Virus record (IMG/VR): IMGVR_UViG_3300010399_000031
Span: 179,404 to 243,403 of that record
Strand: one strand, 5' to 3'
DNA: 64,000 nt
Origin: a virus
In this document: piece by piece, positions 1 to 7,340 of the stretch
How positions within the stretch are numbered: position 1 is the first letter of the stretch
How the letters are laid out: the number at the start of each line of letters is the position of its first letter
The notes under the pieces: generated by a model
What the model saw: only the letters and a program-made list of their open reading frames with translations
Databases searched by the model: none
Told to the model about the DNA's origin: nothing
Position numbers and translations under genes: made by a program

Positions 1-352
1 GAATCGCCCGTGGTTATTCAATGTATCAAACGGCCACAGTCACCCAGTATAGCGGAGTGCATCAATAGCAGACATTCACACAAGGTGGGTCAGTGTATCA
101 TGGAAAGTTAATTACCCATGGCATGAGAGTGTATTAGAGGATCAAAGACATCCAATCCCAAGCAATGTATCATAGTAGGGAATTCACCCAGTTGGAACAA
201 ATGTATCAAAATGTCGTATTCACCCATTCTTTGAAAATGCACCATCACCCCTTATTCATCCACCAAAAGGAAGTGTATCAAGAAGCACAACTCACCCATT
301 GGGTTGTAGTGTATCAACAGCAGCAATTCACCCAATGCGATACAGTGTCGCC
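1..352 (+). repeat. TIGR-like array: 36-bp units of two boxes and two spacers
   Basis: Nine complete units start at 21, 57, 93, 129, 165, 201, 237, 273 and 309, exactly 36 bp apart. Each unit has box 1 (consensus RTGTATCA, unit bases 1-8), a unique 10-bp spacer, box 2 (consensus TTCACCCA, bases 19-26) and a second unique 10-bp spacer. Six box 1 copies and three box 2 copies are perfect; most others carry one mismatch, and units 4 and 7 are the most degenerate. A box-2-like remnant at 3-10 shows that the array continues left of the window, and a degraded box at 345-352 ends it. The gene at 410 follows on the same strand. Two short repeats alternating with two short spacers in a 36-bp period fit TIGR arrays, whose guide RNAs carry two spacers; CRISPR repeats and spacers are far longer. 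The array reads as an apparent 12-residue protein repeat, but in-frame TAG codons at 66 and 135 and the box-shaped conservation argue for a DNA/RNA element. Confidence 0.85.
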
Positions 353-409
353 CACCACGACACACTAAGAAACCATTTTTATTCGAACTAAAGAAAGGAA
401 TAGAGCACC

Positions 410-1663
410 ATGAGCCAAGAAACGATTATCCCCACATACAACCCGAACATCTCCGTGATTCGCACGATGGTGCGCTCAGCTTACGACATGCAACTGTTGC
501 GCATCCAGATGGGCAACCGCGTGACCGCCAGCTTCAAAGTCAAGCTCGGCCTTCGCCAAGACGGCATGAGTGAGAAGGACCTCGAAAAGCAAGAAAAGGG
601 TCTACTCGATCAGCTACGTGCTTCTTACGCCCGCATCACCGACGGCATCATCGAAGAGCATGGTGAAGACATCAAGGTCAAGAAGTTGCCGACTGAAAAG
701 AAGTTCGTCGGCGATGAGCTGATTACCCACTACAGCGAATTGTTGCTCGTAGATAACTACCTGGCTACGCTCAGGAATGAAGAGCGACATTTCAAGGACA
801 TGGAGAAGATCCTAAAGAAGATCCCGGTCTACACCGAGTTCCTCGAAAACGTTCGTGGTATTGGTCCAGCCATGGCGGGCGTGATCATCTCCGAGATTGA
901 CATCTACAAGGCGCAGTATCCGTCTAGCCTTTGGATGTTGGCAGGGCTCGATGTCGTTCACGTCGGTAAGTACACCGACGATAAAGGGGTCGAGCGCACA
1001 GTGCGGGGTTGGGAGATCGACCAATGGTACTCCAACGACCAGAACATCGATAAGGAGTTCCTCGCTGAAGGCAAGTACCCGGTTCACTTCGAAGCCCATG
1101 GTCGTTCGCGTAAAGAGTTTTGTCTCGTGCGACGCACCTACGTCAACAAAGCGGGTGAGCAAAGTGAGCGTGACTCAATCACGTTCAATCCGTTTCTGAA
1201 GACGAAGTTGGTCGGGGTGCTCGGCACGTCTTTCTTGCGTGCTGGTATCGCAACGGTTGATGGTAAGAAGACCGGTGGTGCGGCTCGCTTGGCACTTGCC
1301 AAGGCAGAAGGGTTCGATCCGAAGGATTACGTTGAGATGGACGAAGATCAAGCAGTGATCGTCTACCTACGTGCTAAGGGTCACGAGGTTGTGGTGGAGC
1401 CGAGCCCTTACTCGGTGATTTACAACAACTACAAGAACCGTCTGAACAACGATCCGCGTCACATCGAGAAGAGCGCGCTTCACAAGCACAACATGGCCAT
1501 TCGCTACATGGTCAAGCGTTTTCTGGTTGACCTCTATAACCACTGGCGTAAGCTGGAAGGTTTGGTTGTCGCCCCGGAGTATTCGGAAGGGGTACTCGGC
1601 AAAGTACACGGTGAAGCTAAGGAAGCTGGTTGGCAACATCCGCGCTATCGTAGGTCCGCTTAA
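410..1663 (+). CDS. TasA-like protein (Nop/IS110 C-terminal-like core, no nuclease)
   Basis: 417 aa. Residues 145-185 contain the helix-hairpin-helix-like segment GIGPAMAGVIISEI (150-163) followed by PSSLWMLAGLDVV. This pattern is shared by the C-terminal domain of IS110/IS116/IS902 transposases and the Nop domain of box C/D RNP proteins. Residues 358-385 resemble the terminal helix of IS110 transposases, and about 170 residues of insertion separate the two parts. No N-terminal DEDD/RuvC catalytic domain precedes the core, and no HNH or RuvC motif follows it, so a transposase role is unlikely. The N-terminal 140 residues are helical and charged. Directly upstream on the same strand lies the 36-bp dual-spacer array, so the likely role is an RNA-guided DNA-binding protein of the TIGR-Tas type lacking a fused nuclease. 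The start ATG at 410 follows an AAGAAAGGAA ribosome-binding region. The alternative is an IS110 remnant, but the long intact frame and the array argue against it. Confidence 0.75.
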   Translation: MSQETIIPTYNPNISVIRTMVRSAYDMQLLRIQMGNRVTASFKVKLGLRQDGMSEKDLEKQEKGLLDQLRASYARITDGIIEEHGEDIKVKKLPTEKKFVGDELITHYSELLLVDNYLATLRNEERHFKDMEKILKKIPVYTEFLENVRGIGPAMAGVIISEIDIYKAQYPSSLWMLAGLDVVHVGKYTDDKGVERTVRGWEIDQWYSNDQNIDKEFLAEGKYPVHFEAHGRSRKEFCLVRRTYVNKAGEQSERDSITFNPFLKTKLVGVLGTSFLRAGIATVDGKKTGGAARLALAKAEGFDPKDYVEMDEDQAVIVYLRAKGHEVVVEPSPYSVIYNNYKNRLNNDPRHIEKSALHKHNMAIRYMVKRFLVDLYNHWRKLEGLVVAPEYSEGVLGKVHGEAKEAGWQHPRYRRSA

Positions 1664-1690
1664 ATCCAGTCATTCAGAGAGGAATTTACC

Positions 1691-2065
1691 ATGAGCATCA
1701 AAGAACTTCTGGAACCGTTTCAAGTCGACGCTGAACAGCAACCGATTACACCCGAAGTGTTTTTTGCACGAAGCTTTCAAGTCGCATTGAGGGACCTGAA
1801 TATCACTTCGGTGAAATGGGACGAACTGATGTCGGCGTATCTGGAGAAACACTTCGCTGCACAAGGGGTGGTGGCAACTCGTGCAGATATTAAATCTGCA
1901 CGAGCAAACCTCTCGAAGCAACTGTGCGAACTGAACATGTCGTGGAAAGTCTATCTGAAGGGCATGGAAATGCTCGGCTTCGATATGGTCAATATCCGAC
2001 TTGCTGGCGTCAAGCAGGAAGAGGTCCAGACTACCTTGGGATTAGCGGTTAAGCTTCCTCAATAA
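1691..2065 (+). CDS. Conserved-looking hypothetical protein
   Basis: 124 aa, not recognised. It starts at ATG 1691 after AGAGAGGAA, 27 bp beyond the Tas-like gene on the same strand, and is probably cotranscribed with it. The sequence is soluble and mostly helical, with an aromatic motif MSWKVYLKGMEML near residues 84-96. There is no membrane segment, zinc site or known nuclease motif. A strong terminator follows at 2088, so it closes the unit that contains the array and the Tas-like gene. That position makes it a candidate partner of the system, but nothing in the sequence proves this. Confidence 0.7.
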   Translation: MSIKELLEPFQVDAEQQPITPEVFFARSFQVALRDLNITSVKWDELMSAYLEKHFAAQGVVATRADIKSARANLSKQLCELNMSWKVYLKGMEMLGFDMVNIRLAGVKQEEVQTTLGLAVKLPQ

Positions 2066-2087
2066 ACAAAAAGGATGGAATAGAAAC

Positions 2088-2118
2088 GAGAGCTTCGGCT
2101 CTCCCTTTTCTTTTTTTC
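2088..2118 (+). terminator. Rho-independent terminator
   Basis: Stem GAGAGC, TTCG loop, GCTCTC at 2088-2103, followed by a T-rich run to 2118. It ends the Tas-like gene unit. Confidence 0.85.
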
Positions 2119-2179
2119 CCGAAATACCAGAAATCGAACCCCTCAACAAGCTACAGTAAGAAAATATAAGGGAAACAAA

Positions 2180-2521
2180 ATGAGTGAGAGAAAGTTGTTT
2201 GGAATCGGTCAACGTGTGACCCACTTCGACGGGGGTCCAGGTACGCATGGTAAAGGTACGATCGTCGCTTATAACGGTGTGAAGCCAGATAGCTATGCGG
2301 CTAAGAATCCCGCTAAGGCAGCTGAATTAGTGGCTGGGTGTTTTACTGACCCGAAACTGAAAGAAGCGATGGCGGGCGCTTTGGTCAACAGCTTCTACGA
2401 TGGTGATCGATATCCCTACGTCGTACAGTGGGATCCGCGTGTCGACGATAGCGACATCGCGCGGAAATACCCGAATGGGTACAAAGACGTCTACGGTGAC
2501 GAACTCAAACCCATCGAGTGA
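2180..2521 (+). CDS. Hypothetical protein
   Basis: 113 aa, not recognised. The N-terminal segment GIGQRVTHFDGGPGTHGKGTI (residues 8-28) has the look of a small SH3-like barrel binding module, followed by an alanine-rich helix and a C-terminal YPYVVQWDPRVDDSD stretch that could be another strand pair. There is no signal peptide or membrane segment. It lies alone between a terminator at 2088 and a palindrome at 2548, convergent with the papain-like protease gene, so it appears to be a single-gene unit. Confidence 0.7.
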   Translation: MSERKLFGIGQRVTHFDGGPGTHGKGTIVAYNGVKPDSYAAKNPAKAAELVAGCFTDPKLKEAMAGALVNSFYDGDRYPYVVQWDPRVDDSDIARKYPNGYKDVYGDELKPIE

Positions 2522-2547
2522 AAAAATCTTCGATTGACGACATAAGT

Positions 2548-2570
2548 GGGGACTCCGTAAGGAGTCCCCA
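2548..2570. terminator. Palindromic terminator between convergent genes
   Basis: GGGGACTCC, GTAA loop, GGAGTCCCC. It separates the plus gene at 2180 from the minus protease gene. TATG follows the hairpin on the minus strand (complement of 2541-2544). There is no long T-run on either side. Confidence 0.6.
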
Positions 2571-2574
2571 AACG

Positions 2575-3324
2575 TTACTCTATCGACGTAACGCTCCAGA
2601 AGTCTTCAGCCAGATCTGGCGAAAGGACATAGTCGAAGGGCAGGTAGAAGTAACCATTTTCACCCCAGCCCGATCCCCAGCTATTCCTAATAATGAAGAG
2701 ACGCTTGATGCGATCGTAACCGACGATCAACACGGCGTGACCACCCAAGCATTGTTCCTTGTTCACATCGGGCATGGGTACCAAACCGCTGGCTGCCACT
2801 TCGTCCGATTCGAGCGAATCGTAGACGTAGATGCCAAAGGCGATCGGGTAACCCGATGCAAGCGCGTGCAAAAGGTCGTCTTCGGTTTGATTCACACGGC
2901 GGTACGCAATCGCTTTGTGTTTCAAAGCGTCGTTGTACGCTTCGAGCGAGGGCTTCAGTTTGAAGTTTTCCTCGACGTACGGACACAGCGTTTCGTTGCA
3001 GGTACCCAGCTGTGCGATCACTTTGATGCCGTCGCGGATCTCGGCACCCGAGTCTTCCGTGAGTGTGCCTTCGAGACCGCGCTCGCCGTAGTAGACGAAA
3101 AGGCGCGAGAGACGAATCGGTTGCTCACGCTGTTTGTTCTCGTCGTACTCCAGCGCCCCGACGATGGCGTGGGCCGTGCACGAACCCAACTCACCTTGGT
3201 CTTCGACCGGGGAGCAGCCAGGGCGCAAATCGATCTGGTCGGGAATATCGATCGGTGCAGCTGCCGAGTATTTGTGGTCACGCGGATCGTGTTTGTCTTT
3301 GACACGATTGTACAGTCGCTTCAT
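2575..3324 (-). CDS. Papain-like cysteine protease (C1 family)
   Basis: 249 aa. The catalytic layout of papain-fold peptidases is complete: oxyanion-hole Gln43 and nucleophile Cys49 in DQGELGSCTAHA, His196 in GGHAVLIVGYD, and Asn214 in NSWGSGWGENGYF. The length fits a mature C1 domain with only about 30 residues before it, so there is no inhibitory propeptide and no signal peptide; it probably acts in the host cytoplasm or from the virion. It is encoded alone on the minus strand, convergent with the gene at 2180 and divergent from that at 3403. Papain-like proteases occur sporadically in large phages; targets are unknown. It could process phage proteins or inactivate a host protein. Confidence 0.88.
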   Translation of the reverse strand: MKRLYNRVKDKHDPRDHKYSAAAPIDIPDQIDLRPGCSPVEDQGELGSCTAHAIVGALEYDENKQREQPIRLSRLFVYYGERGLEGTLTEDSGAEIRDGIKVIAQLGTCNETLCPYVEENFKLKPSLEAYNDALKHKAIAYRRVNQTEDDLLHALASGYPIAFGIYVYDSLESDEVAASGLVPMPDVNKEQCLGGHAVLIVGYDRIKRLFIIRNSWGSGWGENGYFYLPFDYVLSPDLAEDFWSVTSIE

Positions 3325-3402
3325 GTTTCACCTTAAGCGTAGCGTTGAAGTGGGATACTTCATACGATCGCATTAACTTTTTATATCGAGAAGGAACAAA
3401 TC

Positions 3403-3858
3403 ATGAGCGAGCATCAAACTCAGAATGTAGGTGAATCTTCCAGGACACGCGATGTTGTTCTGGCAATGAAGTCTGGAATGAAAGATGAATCGATTTGGGA
3501 GAAATTTAAAGATTGGGGAGAACAAGCTGAAAATCAGATGTATCGGCAGGCTGATGTCGATCTTCAAATCCCGAAAGAAAATTCACCCTACTCCTGCGAC
3601 ATCTGCATGGTTGCGATGCCGCATATTTTCCAAAGGAAGACAGACGAGTCTTGGGTGGTTGGATATCGGTTTATCATCGATCACATCTATTTTGATGGTG
3701 AAGAAAAAGAAGTCAAGCGCTATCAAGACTACTGCTTTTTAGTGTTAGCTGAAGGTAGCAGTTTTGCTGGAGTAGGACTCGGTAAAGACACCTTCATCGG
3801 TGAATTCATTCTTAAAGAAGACATCGAGAAATTCCAGTCGATGATCAAGACTCACTAA
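3403..3858 (+). CDS. Small accessory protein, possible paralogue family
   Basis: 151 aa, not recognised. It starts at ATG 3403 after GAGAAGGAA. Two clustered cysteines (CDICM, near residue 64) lie in the first half, and a beta-rich core (GYRFIIDHIYF, then YCFLVLAEG) follows. It is the first of a run of same-strand small genes up to 8612 that share a length of 120-200 aa and a beta-sheet core followed by a helix. The divergent 78-bp gap to the protease gene probably holds promoters in both directions. Confidence 0.7.
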   Translation: MSEHQTQNVGESSRTRDVVLAMKSGMKDESIWEKFKDWGEQAENQMYRQADVDLQIPKENSPYSCDICMVAMPHIFQRKTDESWVVGYRFIIDHIYFDGEEKEVKRYQDYCFLVLAEGSSFAGVGLGKDTFIGEFILKEDIEKFQSMIKTH

Positions 3859-3878
3859 AAATAAACGAGGTGTTTCAA

Positions 3879-4235
3879 ATGCATGCAATCAAAGCAGATA
3901 CTCCGGAGATTCTGATCGACTGGATTCGAGACCACTGTGTCTCGGTCGAAGTGTTTCGGGAGATCAAAGACTGGACCATTCAAAAGCTCCAGCAAAGTTT
4001 GGATAATAACCCTCACGCCCATGATCAAATTTCTTACCTGATTTCACCGGTAAGAGCCACCCCAGCTGTGGGTGAGACGTTCGATGGATATTCGTTTGAA
4101 ATCATCATCGAGCATCCGAACGCCGATCCGGAGATGGCCATTACCTTCTTTCGCGCTGACACCATGGGGCGTATCGTCGGTACCCTGAGTCGCAAAGGAG
4201 TGCTCTCCTGGGTGACGGCTCAAGACGAGGAGTAA
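3879..4235 (+). CDS. Small accessory protein
   Basis: 118 aa from ATG 3879, chosen because ACGAGG sits eight bases upstream; a GTG three codons earlier overlaps that site. Not recognised. An N-terminal acidic helix is followed by paired strands (YSFEIIIEHP, then MAITFFRADTMGRIVGTL). It resembles its neighbours in size and layout. The next gene begins three bases after its stop, so translation is probably coupled. Confidence 0.7.
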   Translation: MHAIKADTPEILIDWIRDHCVSVEVFREIKDWTIQKLQQSLDNNPHAHDQISYLISPVRATPAVGETFDGYSFEIIIEHPNADPEMAITFFRADTMGRIVGTLSRKGVLSWVTAQDEE

Positions 4236-4238
4236 GCT

Positions 4239-4811
4239 TTGAAGATCATTCGCAACCCCTATTGGCGCGATGAAGAGTTAATGATGCTCACCATCAAAGA
4301 CTTGGAACGCCGCCGACTACCCAGCATCGGAGTATTCGAGTGTAATCAATTGACTCGGGCAACACAAAAGGGTAGTAAGTTAAGATCGCCGATCACCTCG
4401 CTCTCTATCCTACCCGAGGATCTCCACGCATGTGTCACCATTGTGAGTGATCCAGAAGACGAGGGAAAGGAGATCGTCAGTATTCGGTTTTATCAAAAAG
4501 TGAAAGAATCACCTGATCTTGTTGTCTTAGAAGACTGGTGTATCTATATCCCTAAAGGGTTGACCCATCTTACGGAGATAGCGCACCGCGTTTCAAGTCG
4601 CTTTGCTCAATTCTTTTTCTATTACCGCGATGCATTTGATGACCCAGTATTCGTTAGAGATTGGGATCGTGTGATTTACGGTTCTTTTAGCGATACATCG
4701 GATAGTTTAGCTGTATTTTTGAAACACAAGCAAGAAGAGGAGCAGCAAAATGATCAAGAAGATAGCACCAGTGACGGGAGTGCTGGGAGGGATGGTTCTG
4801 GAGCAACTTAA
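4239..4811 (+). CDS. Small accessory protein, possible paralogue family
   Basis: 190 aa, starting at TTG 4239, six bases after a GAGGAG site. Not recognised. The middle has alternating strands (HACVTIVSD, IVSIRFYQKV, DWCIYIPKG), then an aromatic helix RVSSRFAQFFFYYRDAF near residues 113-130, similar to the FFYER helices in the genes at 5352 and 7341. The last 25 residues are Gln/Glu/Gly/Ser-rich and disordered. Its 3' end overlaps the next gene by 62 bp in another frame. Confidence 0.65.
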   Translation: MKIIRNPYWRDEELMMLTIKDLERRRLPSIGVFECNQLTRATQKGSKLRSPITSLSILPEDLHACVTIVSDPEDEGKEIVSIRFYQKVKESPDLVVLEDWCIYIPKGLTHLTEIAHRVSSRFAQFFFYYRDAFDDPVFVRDWDRVIYGSFSDTSDSLAVFLKHKQEEEQQNDQEDSTSDGSAGRDGSGAT

Positions 4812-4968
4812 GACGCGACTCGGTTTGATGACGAGCGATGAAGCGAAAGCCAAGGCTTCGCACTACGATGCGTGCATGCAGGCGCTTGCTCCGGATGATC
4901 CGATGCATGTGGATTACTCGATCAAATACTACGACTACGCGCTGTACGCGGATCTACTTGCCGCTTAA
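4750..4968 (+). CDS. Small hypothetical protein overlapping the previous gene
   Basis: 72 aa. ATG 4750 lies seven bases after GAGGAG and inside the 3' end of the preceding gene (62-bp overlap), an unusually long overlap for this genome. The N-terminus is weakly hydrophobic (APVTGVLGGMVLEQL), followed by a helix and a tyrosine-rich C-terminus (YSIKYYDYALYADLL). Function is unknown. The following gene starts 12 bp on, with a perfect GGAGG in between. Confidence 0.65.
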   Translation: MIKKIAPVTGVLGGMVLEQLKTRLGLMTSDEAKAKASHYDACMQALAPDDPMHVDYSIKYYDYALYADLLAA

Positions 4969-4980
4969 AAGGAGGTGGTC

Positions 4981-5355
4981 GTGAAAGCTGGCAAATTCAT
5001 CTTAGGGCTTCAGGCGTTGGAAGTGGTGGCTTCACATGCCAAAGACGTGCAGAACGCCAAGCTCTTTTTGGCATCCATTGCCATTGCCAAGACCAAGCAA
5101 CGCCAAGCTGAACTCGGGGTGCCGTGTGGTTCAACTTATCGGGCTCGGTTTGTAGAAGGGATCGAAAACATTGAGTTTGCCGGTTCAATCTCAATGGATG
5201 GTTTTCTCATCGAGTACAAGATCGGACCCAATCCACCGGTTGAGGACAGGTCGAAGTACGTTTATCTGCATTACTTCGGCCAAGTGGATGAGCAAAAAAT
5301 GCTTGTGCAGTTTTACAAGATCGACAATTTCCCAGAACTGGACGATTCAGAATGA
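4981..5355 (+). CDS. Hypothetical protein
   Basis: 124 aa. GTG 4981 is taken as start because GGAGG at 4971-4975 is correctly spaced for it; a GTG two codons upstream overlaps that site. Not recognised. It has a helical N-terminal half with an alanine-rich stretch and a beta-rich second half (IEFAGSISMDGFLIEYKI, then YVYLHYFGQVDEQKMLVQF). It overlaps the next gene by ATGA. Confidence 0.7.
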   Translation: MKAGKFILGLQALEVVASHAKDVQNAKLFLASIAIAKTKQRQAELGVPCGSTYRARFVEGIENIEFAGSISMDGFLIEYKIGPNPPVEDRSKYVYLHYFGQVDEQKMLVQFYKIDNFPELDDSE

Positions 5356-5945
5356 AGATCAAGAACTTTGGTTTTGACGCGCCGCGTGAGACACAGACCA
5401 TGCAGCGCATTTTGAGTGACATCGAAAAGCGCGCGCCACTGCCGCAACTGAACCTCGTGTATCAGACTTCGTCATTACGTCTACCAACTGAGACGGGCGG
5501 ACAACGCATGATTCCTTGTATTTCGTGCACCGTCAACAACGAGAGCAAGGAAGCGTTTCATGCCGCAGTGGTCGATACCGATCCAACCAATGAAGAGTTG
5601 ACTGTACTGCTCACCCACACGAACGGTGGGTCGGTTGGTTTTCGCACAATCTACACGTTCAAACCCCAGGCGGCGGTTTTTATCTCGTTCGACATTTTGA
5701 AGTTCTTCTACGAACGCGTGCCGACGCTTGAAGCGCTCGATGAGGAAGGTAACACCTTGCCTAACCCACTTTTTCACAAACCGCTTGAAGTGGAAAACGC
5801 ACTGAAAGCGGCGTACAAGGATCTTCCGGAGAGCTACACCTGGAAGCTCAATGTCGAGGCACGCAAGCCCGATAACAAGCCAATTATCGTGTGGCACGCC
5901 GAGAAAGACGAAGATTCGCAATCGCCCACGGAGAGCGAGCAATGA
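5352..5945 (+). CDS. Small accessory protein, possible paralogue family
   Basis: 197 aa, with ATG 5352 overlapping the previous stop. Not recognised. Strands at about 50-105 (RMIPCISCTV, FHAAVVDTD, ELTVLLTHTN) are followed by FISFDILKFFYERVPTLEAL near 110-130; the FFYER helix recurs in the gene at 7341. The C-terminus is acidic and Ser/Glu-rich. It is joined to the next gene by another ATGA overlap, so 4981-6358 is a translationally coupled run. Confidence 0.7.
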   Translation: MKIKNFGFDAPRETQTMQRILSDIEKRAPLPQLNLVYQTSSLRLPTETGGQRMIPCISCTVNNESKEAFHAAVVDTDPTNEELTVLLTHTNGGSVGFRTIYTFKPQAAVFISFDILKFFYERVPTLEALDEEGNTLPNPLFHKPLEVENALKAAYKDLPESYTWKLNVEARKPDNKPIIVWHAEKDEDSQSPTESEQ

Positions 5946-6358
5946 CGCATGAGTGTATCGAGTTAAATGGTCCGGAAGTAATTCACTTCATCCAAGAGAA
6001 TCAGATCAATCCTCAGCTATTGGAGGACTTGGCTCAAAGCGTGATGCGATTTGAAACTCGCTACAGCGGCGAGATGAACCAAGTGATCTCCTCCAGCACC
6101 GATCTGCGCGCCGTTACCGTTCGCACCGACGAAGGTGAGCATGACGGGTACATGGTCACGGTTCATTACTACAAACAAGCCGATCCGAAAGACCCATCGG
6201 GCTGGCACACCCGACTTTGGTTCTTGACCAAAACCGAAGAAGACAAGATCAACGGCATCTGGGAGTTGGGTGAAAACATCGAACAGGCGGATCTTAATGA
6301 ATCCGCACTCAAGATGACCAAGTACGACGTACCCTTATTCGTGCCGAAGGCTGATTAG
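5942..6358 (+). CDS. Small accessory protein, possible paralogue family
   Basis: 138 aa from ATG 5942, which overlaps the previous TGA and follows a GGAGAGCGAG site; a longer reading from 5891 would overlap its neighbour by 55 bp without a better site. Not recognised. An N-terminal helix is followed by strands (VTVRTDEGEHDGYMVTVHYYK, TRLWFLTKT). It is the last gene of the coupled run and is followed by a hairpin at 6383. Confidence 0.7.
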   Translation: MTHECIELNGPEVIHFIQENQINPQLLEDLAQSVMRFETRYSGEMNQVISSSTDLRAVTVRTDEGEHDGYMVTVHYYKQADPKDPSGWHTRLWFLTKTEEDKINGIWELGENIEQADLNESALKMTKYDVPLFVPKAD

Positions 6359-6382
6359 AAACAATAAAAAACAATAAAAGGT

Positions 6383-6412
6383 ATGAAGGGGTTGACCTTC
6401 CCTTCATTCTTA
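6383..6412 (+). terminator. Probable terminator hairpin
   Basis: ATGAAGGG at 6383-6390 pairs with CCCTTCAT at 6400-6407, followed by a short T-rich stretch. TATG lies on the upstream flank. Confidence 0.5.
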
Positions 6413-6440
6413 ACCTTTACTGGAAGACCGAGAACCAAAC

Positions 6441-6878
6441 ATGAGCAGAGCGAAAAAGCTGTTCAGTGCCCTGATCGATGAATTCCAACGCATCGATATT
6501 CCGGGACTAAAGGACGCGATCAAAGAAGGGGCACTGCATCGCAACGGGGTAAGCGAGAAGACCATCGAAATCGCGTCGGCCCACATCGCGATCCACACAG
6601 AGCCATCGGGGGTGACCAATGTTACCGTATTTGATCGCCCGCAGGGCTATCCGTACAAACCCGGCGTTGGCATCACGTTCTTTCTTGAAGAAAGTGACGA
6701 GGTGCATGATCCAGCGCGCGTTGCACGCGATGTCCTGTACTGGATGAGCTTGCATGCAACTATATTCCGACAGCGATTTGATCTACATCGGATTGTGGAA
6801 GTTTTCAAAGAACTCGATTCGCCGACTTTACGTCACGAGTATTGGCGAACCCAGCGTAAAATTCCAGCCTACACGTAA
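6441..6878 (+). CDS. Small accessory protein, possible paralogue family
   Basis: 145 aa, not recognised. It has an N-terminal amphipathic helix, a beta core (IAIHTEPSGVTNVTVFD, VGITFFLEESD) and then a long aromatic helix with ARVARDVLYWMSLHATIFRQRF near residues 94-115. The order matches the genes at 4239, 5352 and 7341. There is no known catalytic motif. Confidence 0.7.
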   Translation: MSRAKKLFSALIDEFQRIDIPGLKDAIKEGALHRNGVSEKTIEIASAHIAIHTEPSGVTNVTVFDRPQGYPYKPGVGITFFLEESDEVHDPARVARDVLYWMSLHATIFRQRFDLHRIVEVFKELDSPTLRHEYWRTQRKIPAYT

Positions 6879-6931
6879 AAGTGATGCTATGACACTGGGC
6901 AATATAGCCTAGGTCTAGCGGAGGAAGACCG

Positions 6932-7132
6932 ATGAATATGAGTCATTTAATCGCGGCTCTGGTGGTGTTGTGGGTGGTCGGGGTATTGGGGTGGATGTGG
7001 TTTTCAATGGTAAAAGGTGCTTCTAATCCGAATAGTTTGCAAGTTATTCGAGTTCGAATCGCAGTGGTCATCGGTGGCGTGGTTTCAATCTTGCTACTAT
7101 ATGGCAACGCCATGCTCACAAGTACGCCGTAA
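6932..7132 (+). CDS. Small two-helix membrane protein
   Basis: 66 aa, with ATG 6932 after a GGAGGAAG site. Two hydrophobic segments, residues 5-26 (LIAALVVLWVVGVLGWMWF) and 43-60 (IAVVIGGVVSILLLYG), are joined by a short basic loop, so it should lie in the inner membrane. It could modulate the host envelope or superinfection; nothing marks it as a holin. A strong hairpin ends the unit directly after it. Confidence 0.75.
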   Translation: MNMSHLIAALVVLWVVGVLGWMWFSMVKGASNPNSLQVIRVRIAVVIGGVVSILLLYGNAMLTSTP

Positions 7133-7138
7133 GGATAC

Positions 7139-7166
7139 GGGGGTTCCAAAAGGAACCCCTTTTATG
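7139..7166 (+). terminator. Terminator hairpin with TATG
   Basis: GGGGTTCC, AAAA loop, GGAACCCC, then TTTTATG (TATG at 7163-7166). Confidence 0.8.
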
Positions 7167-7340
7167 CCCACGGTTAATCAAGTCAGTTCATGGCACAAAA
7201 GTTGTTTTATACGTCGTCAGTAGATCATCTGGGTACGGGGGTTTAGTTGTTTAGTTGAGTAGTTGATAATCATTAGTCTAAAGACAGGATGAAACGCTGT
7301 TGTTTTTGTTTTCACTTTTTTAACATAAAGCGGAGATAAG
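7167..7340 (+). promoter_or_regulatory. Gene-free leader
   Basis: 174 bp without a convincing gene. The middle is low-complexity, built from repeated TAGTTG/TTTAGT words. It probably holds the promoter and leader of the gene at 7341; no clear consensus is recognised. Confidence 0.3.

Noticed and set aside
66-137. Stop-codon recoding of TAG to Gln
   Set aside because: Several confident genes end in TAG, and the array does not look protein-coding; simple C-to-T changes explain the two codons.
1-352. CRISPR array
   Set aside because: The repeats are only 8 bp, of two alternating kinds, with 10-bp spacers; CRISPR repeats are longer and of one kind, and no Cas gene is present.
410-1663. IS110 transposase
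   Set aside because: The DEDD RuvC catalytic domain is absent, no element ends or target duplication are visible, and the upstream array fits a Tas-like protein better.
2518-3336. 272-aa plus-strand frame across the papain-like protease
   Set aside because: The minus strand has a complete protease active site; the plus frame has no recognisable content.
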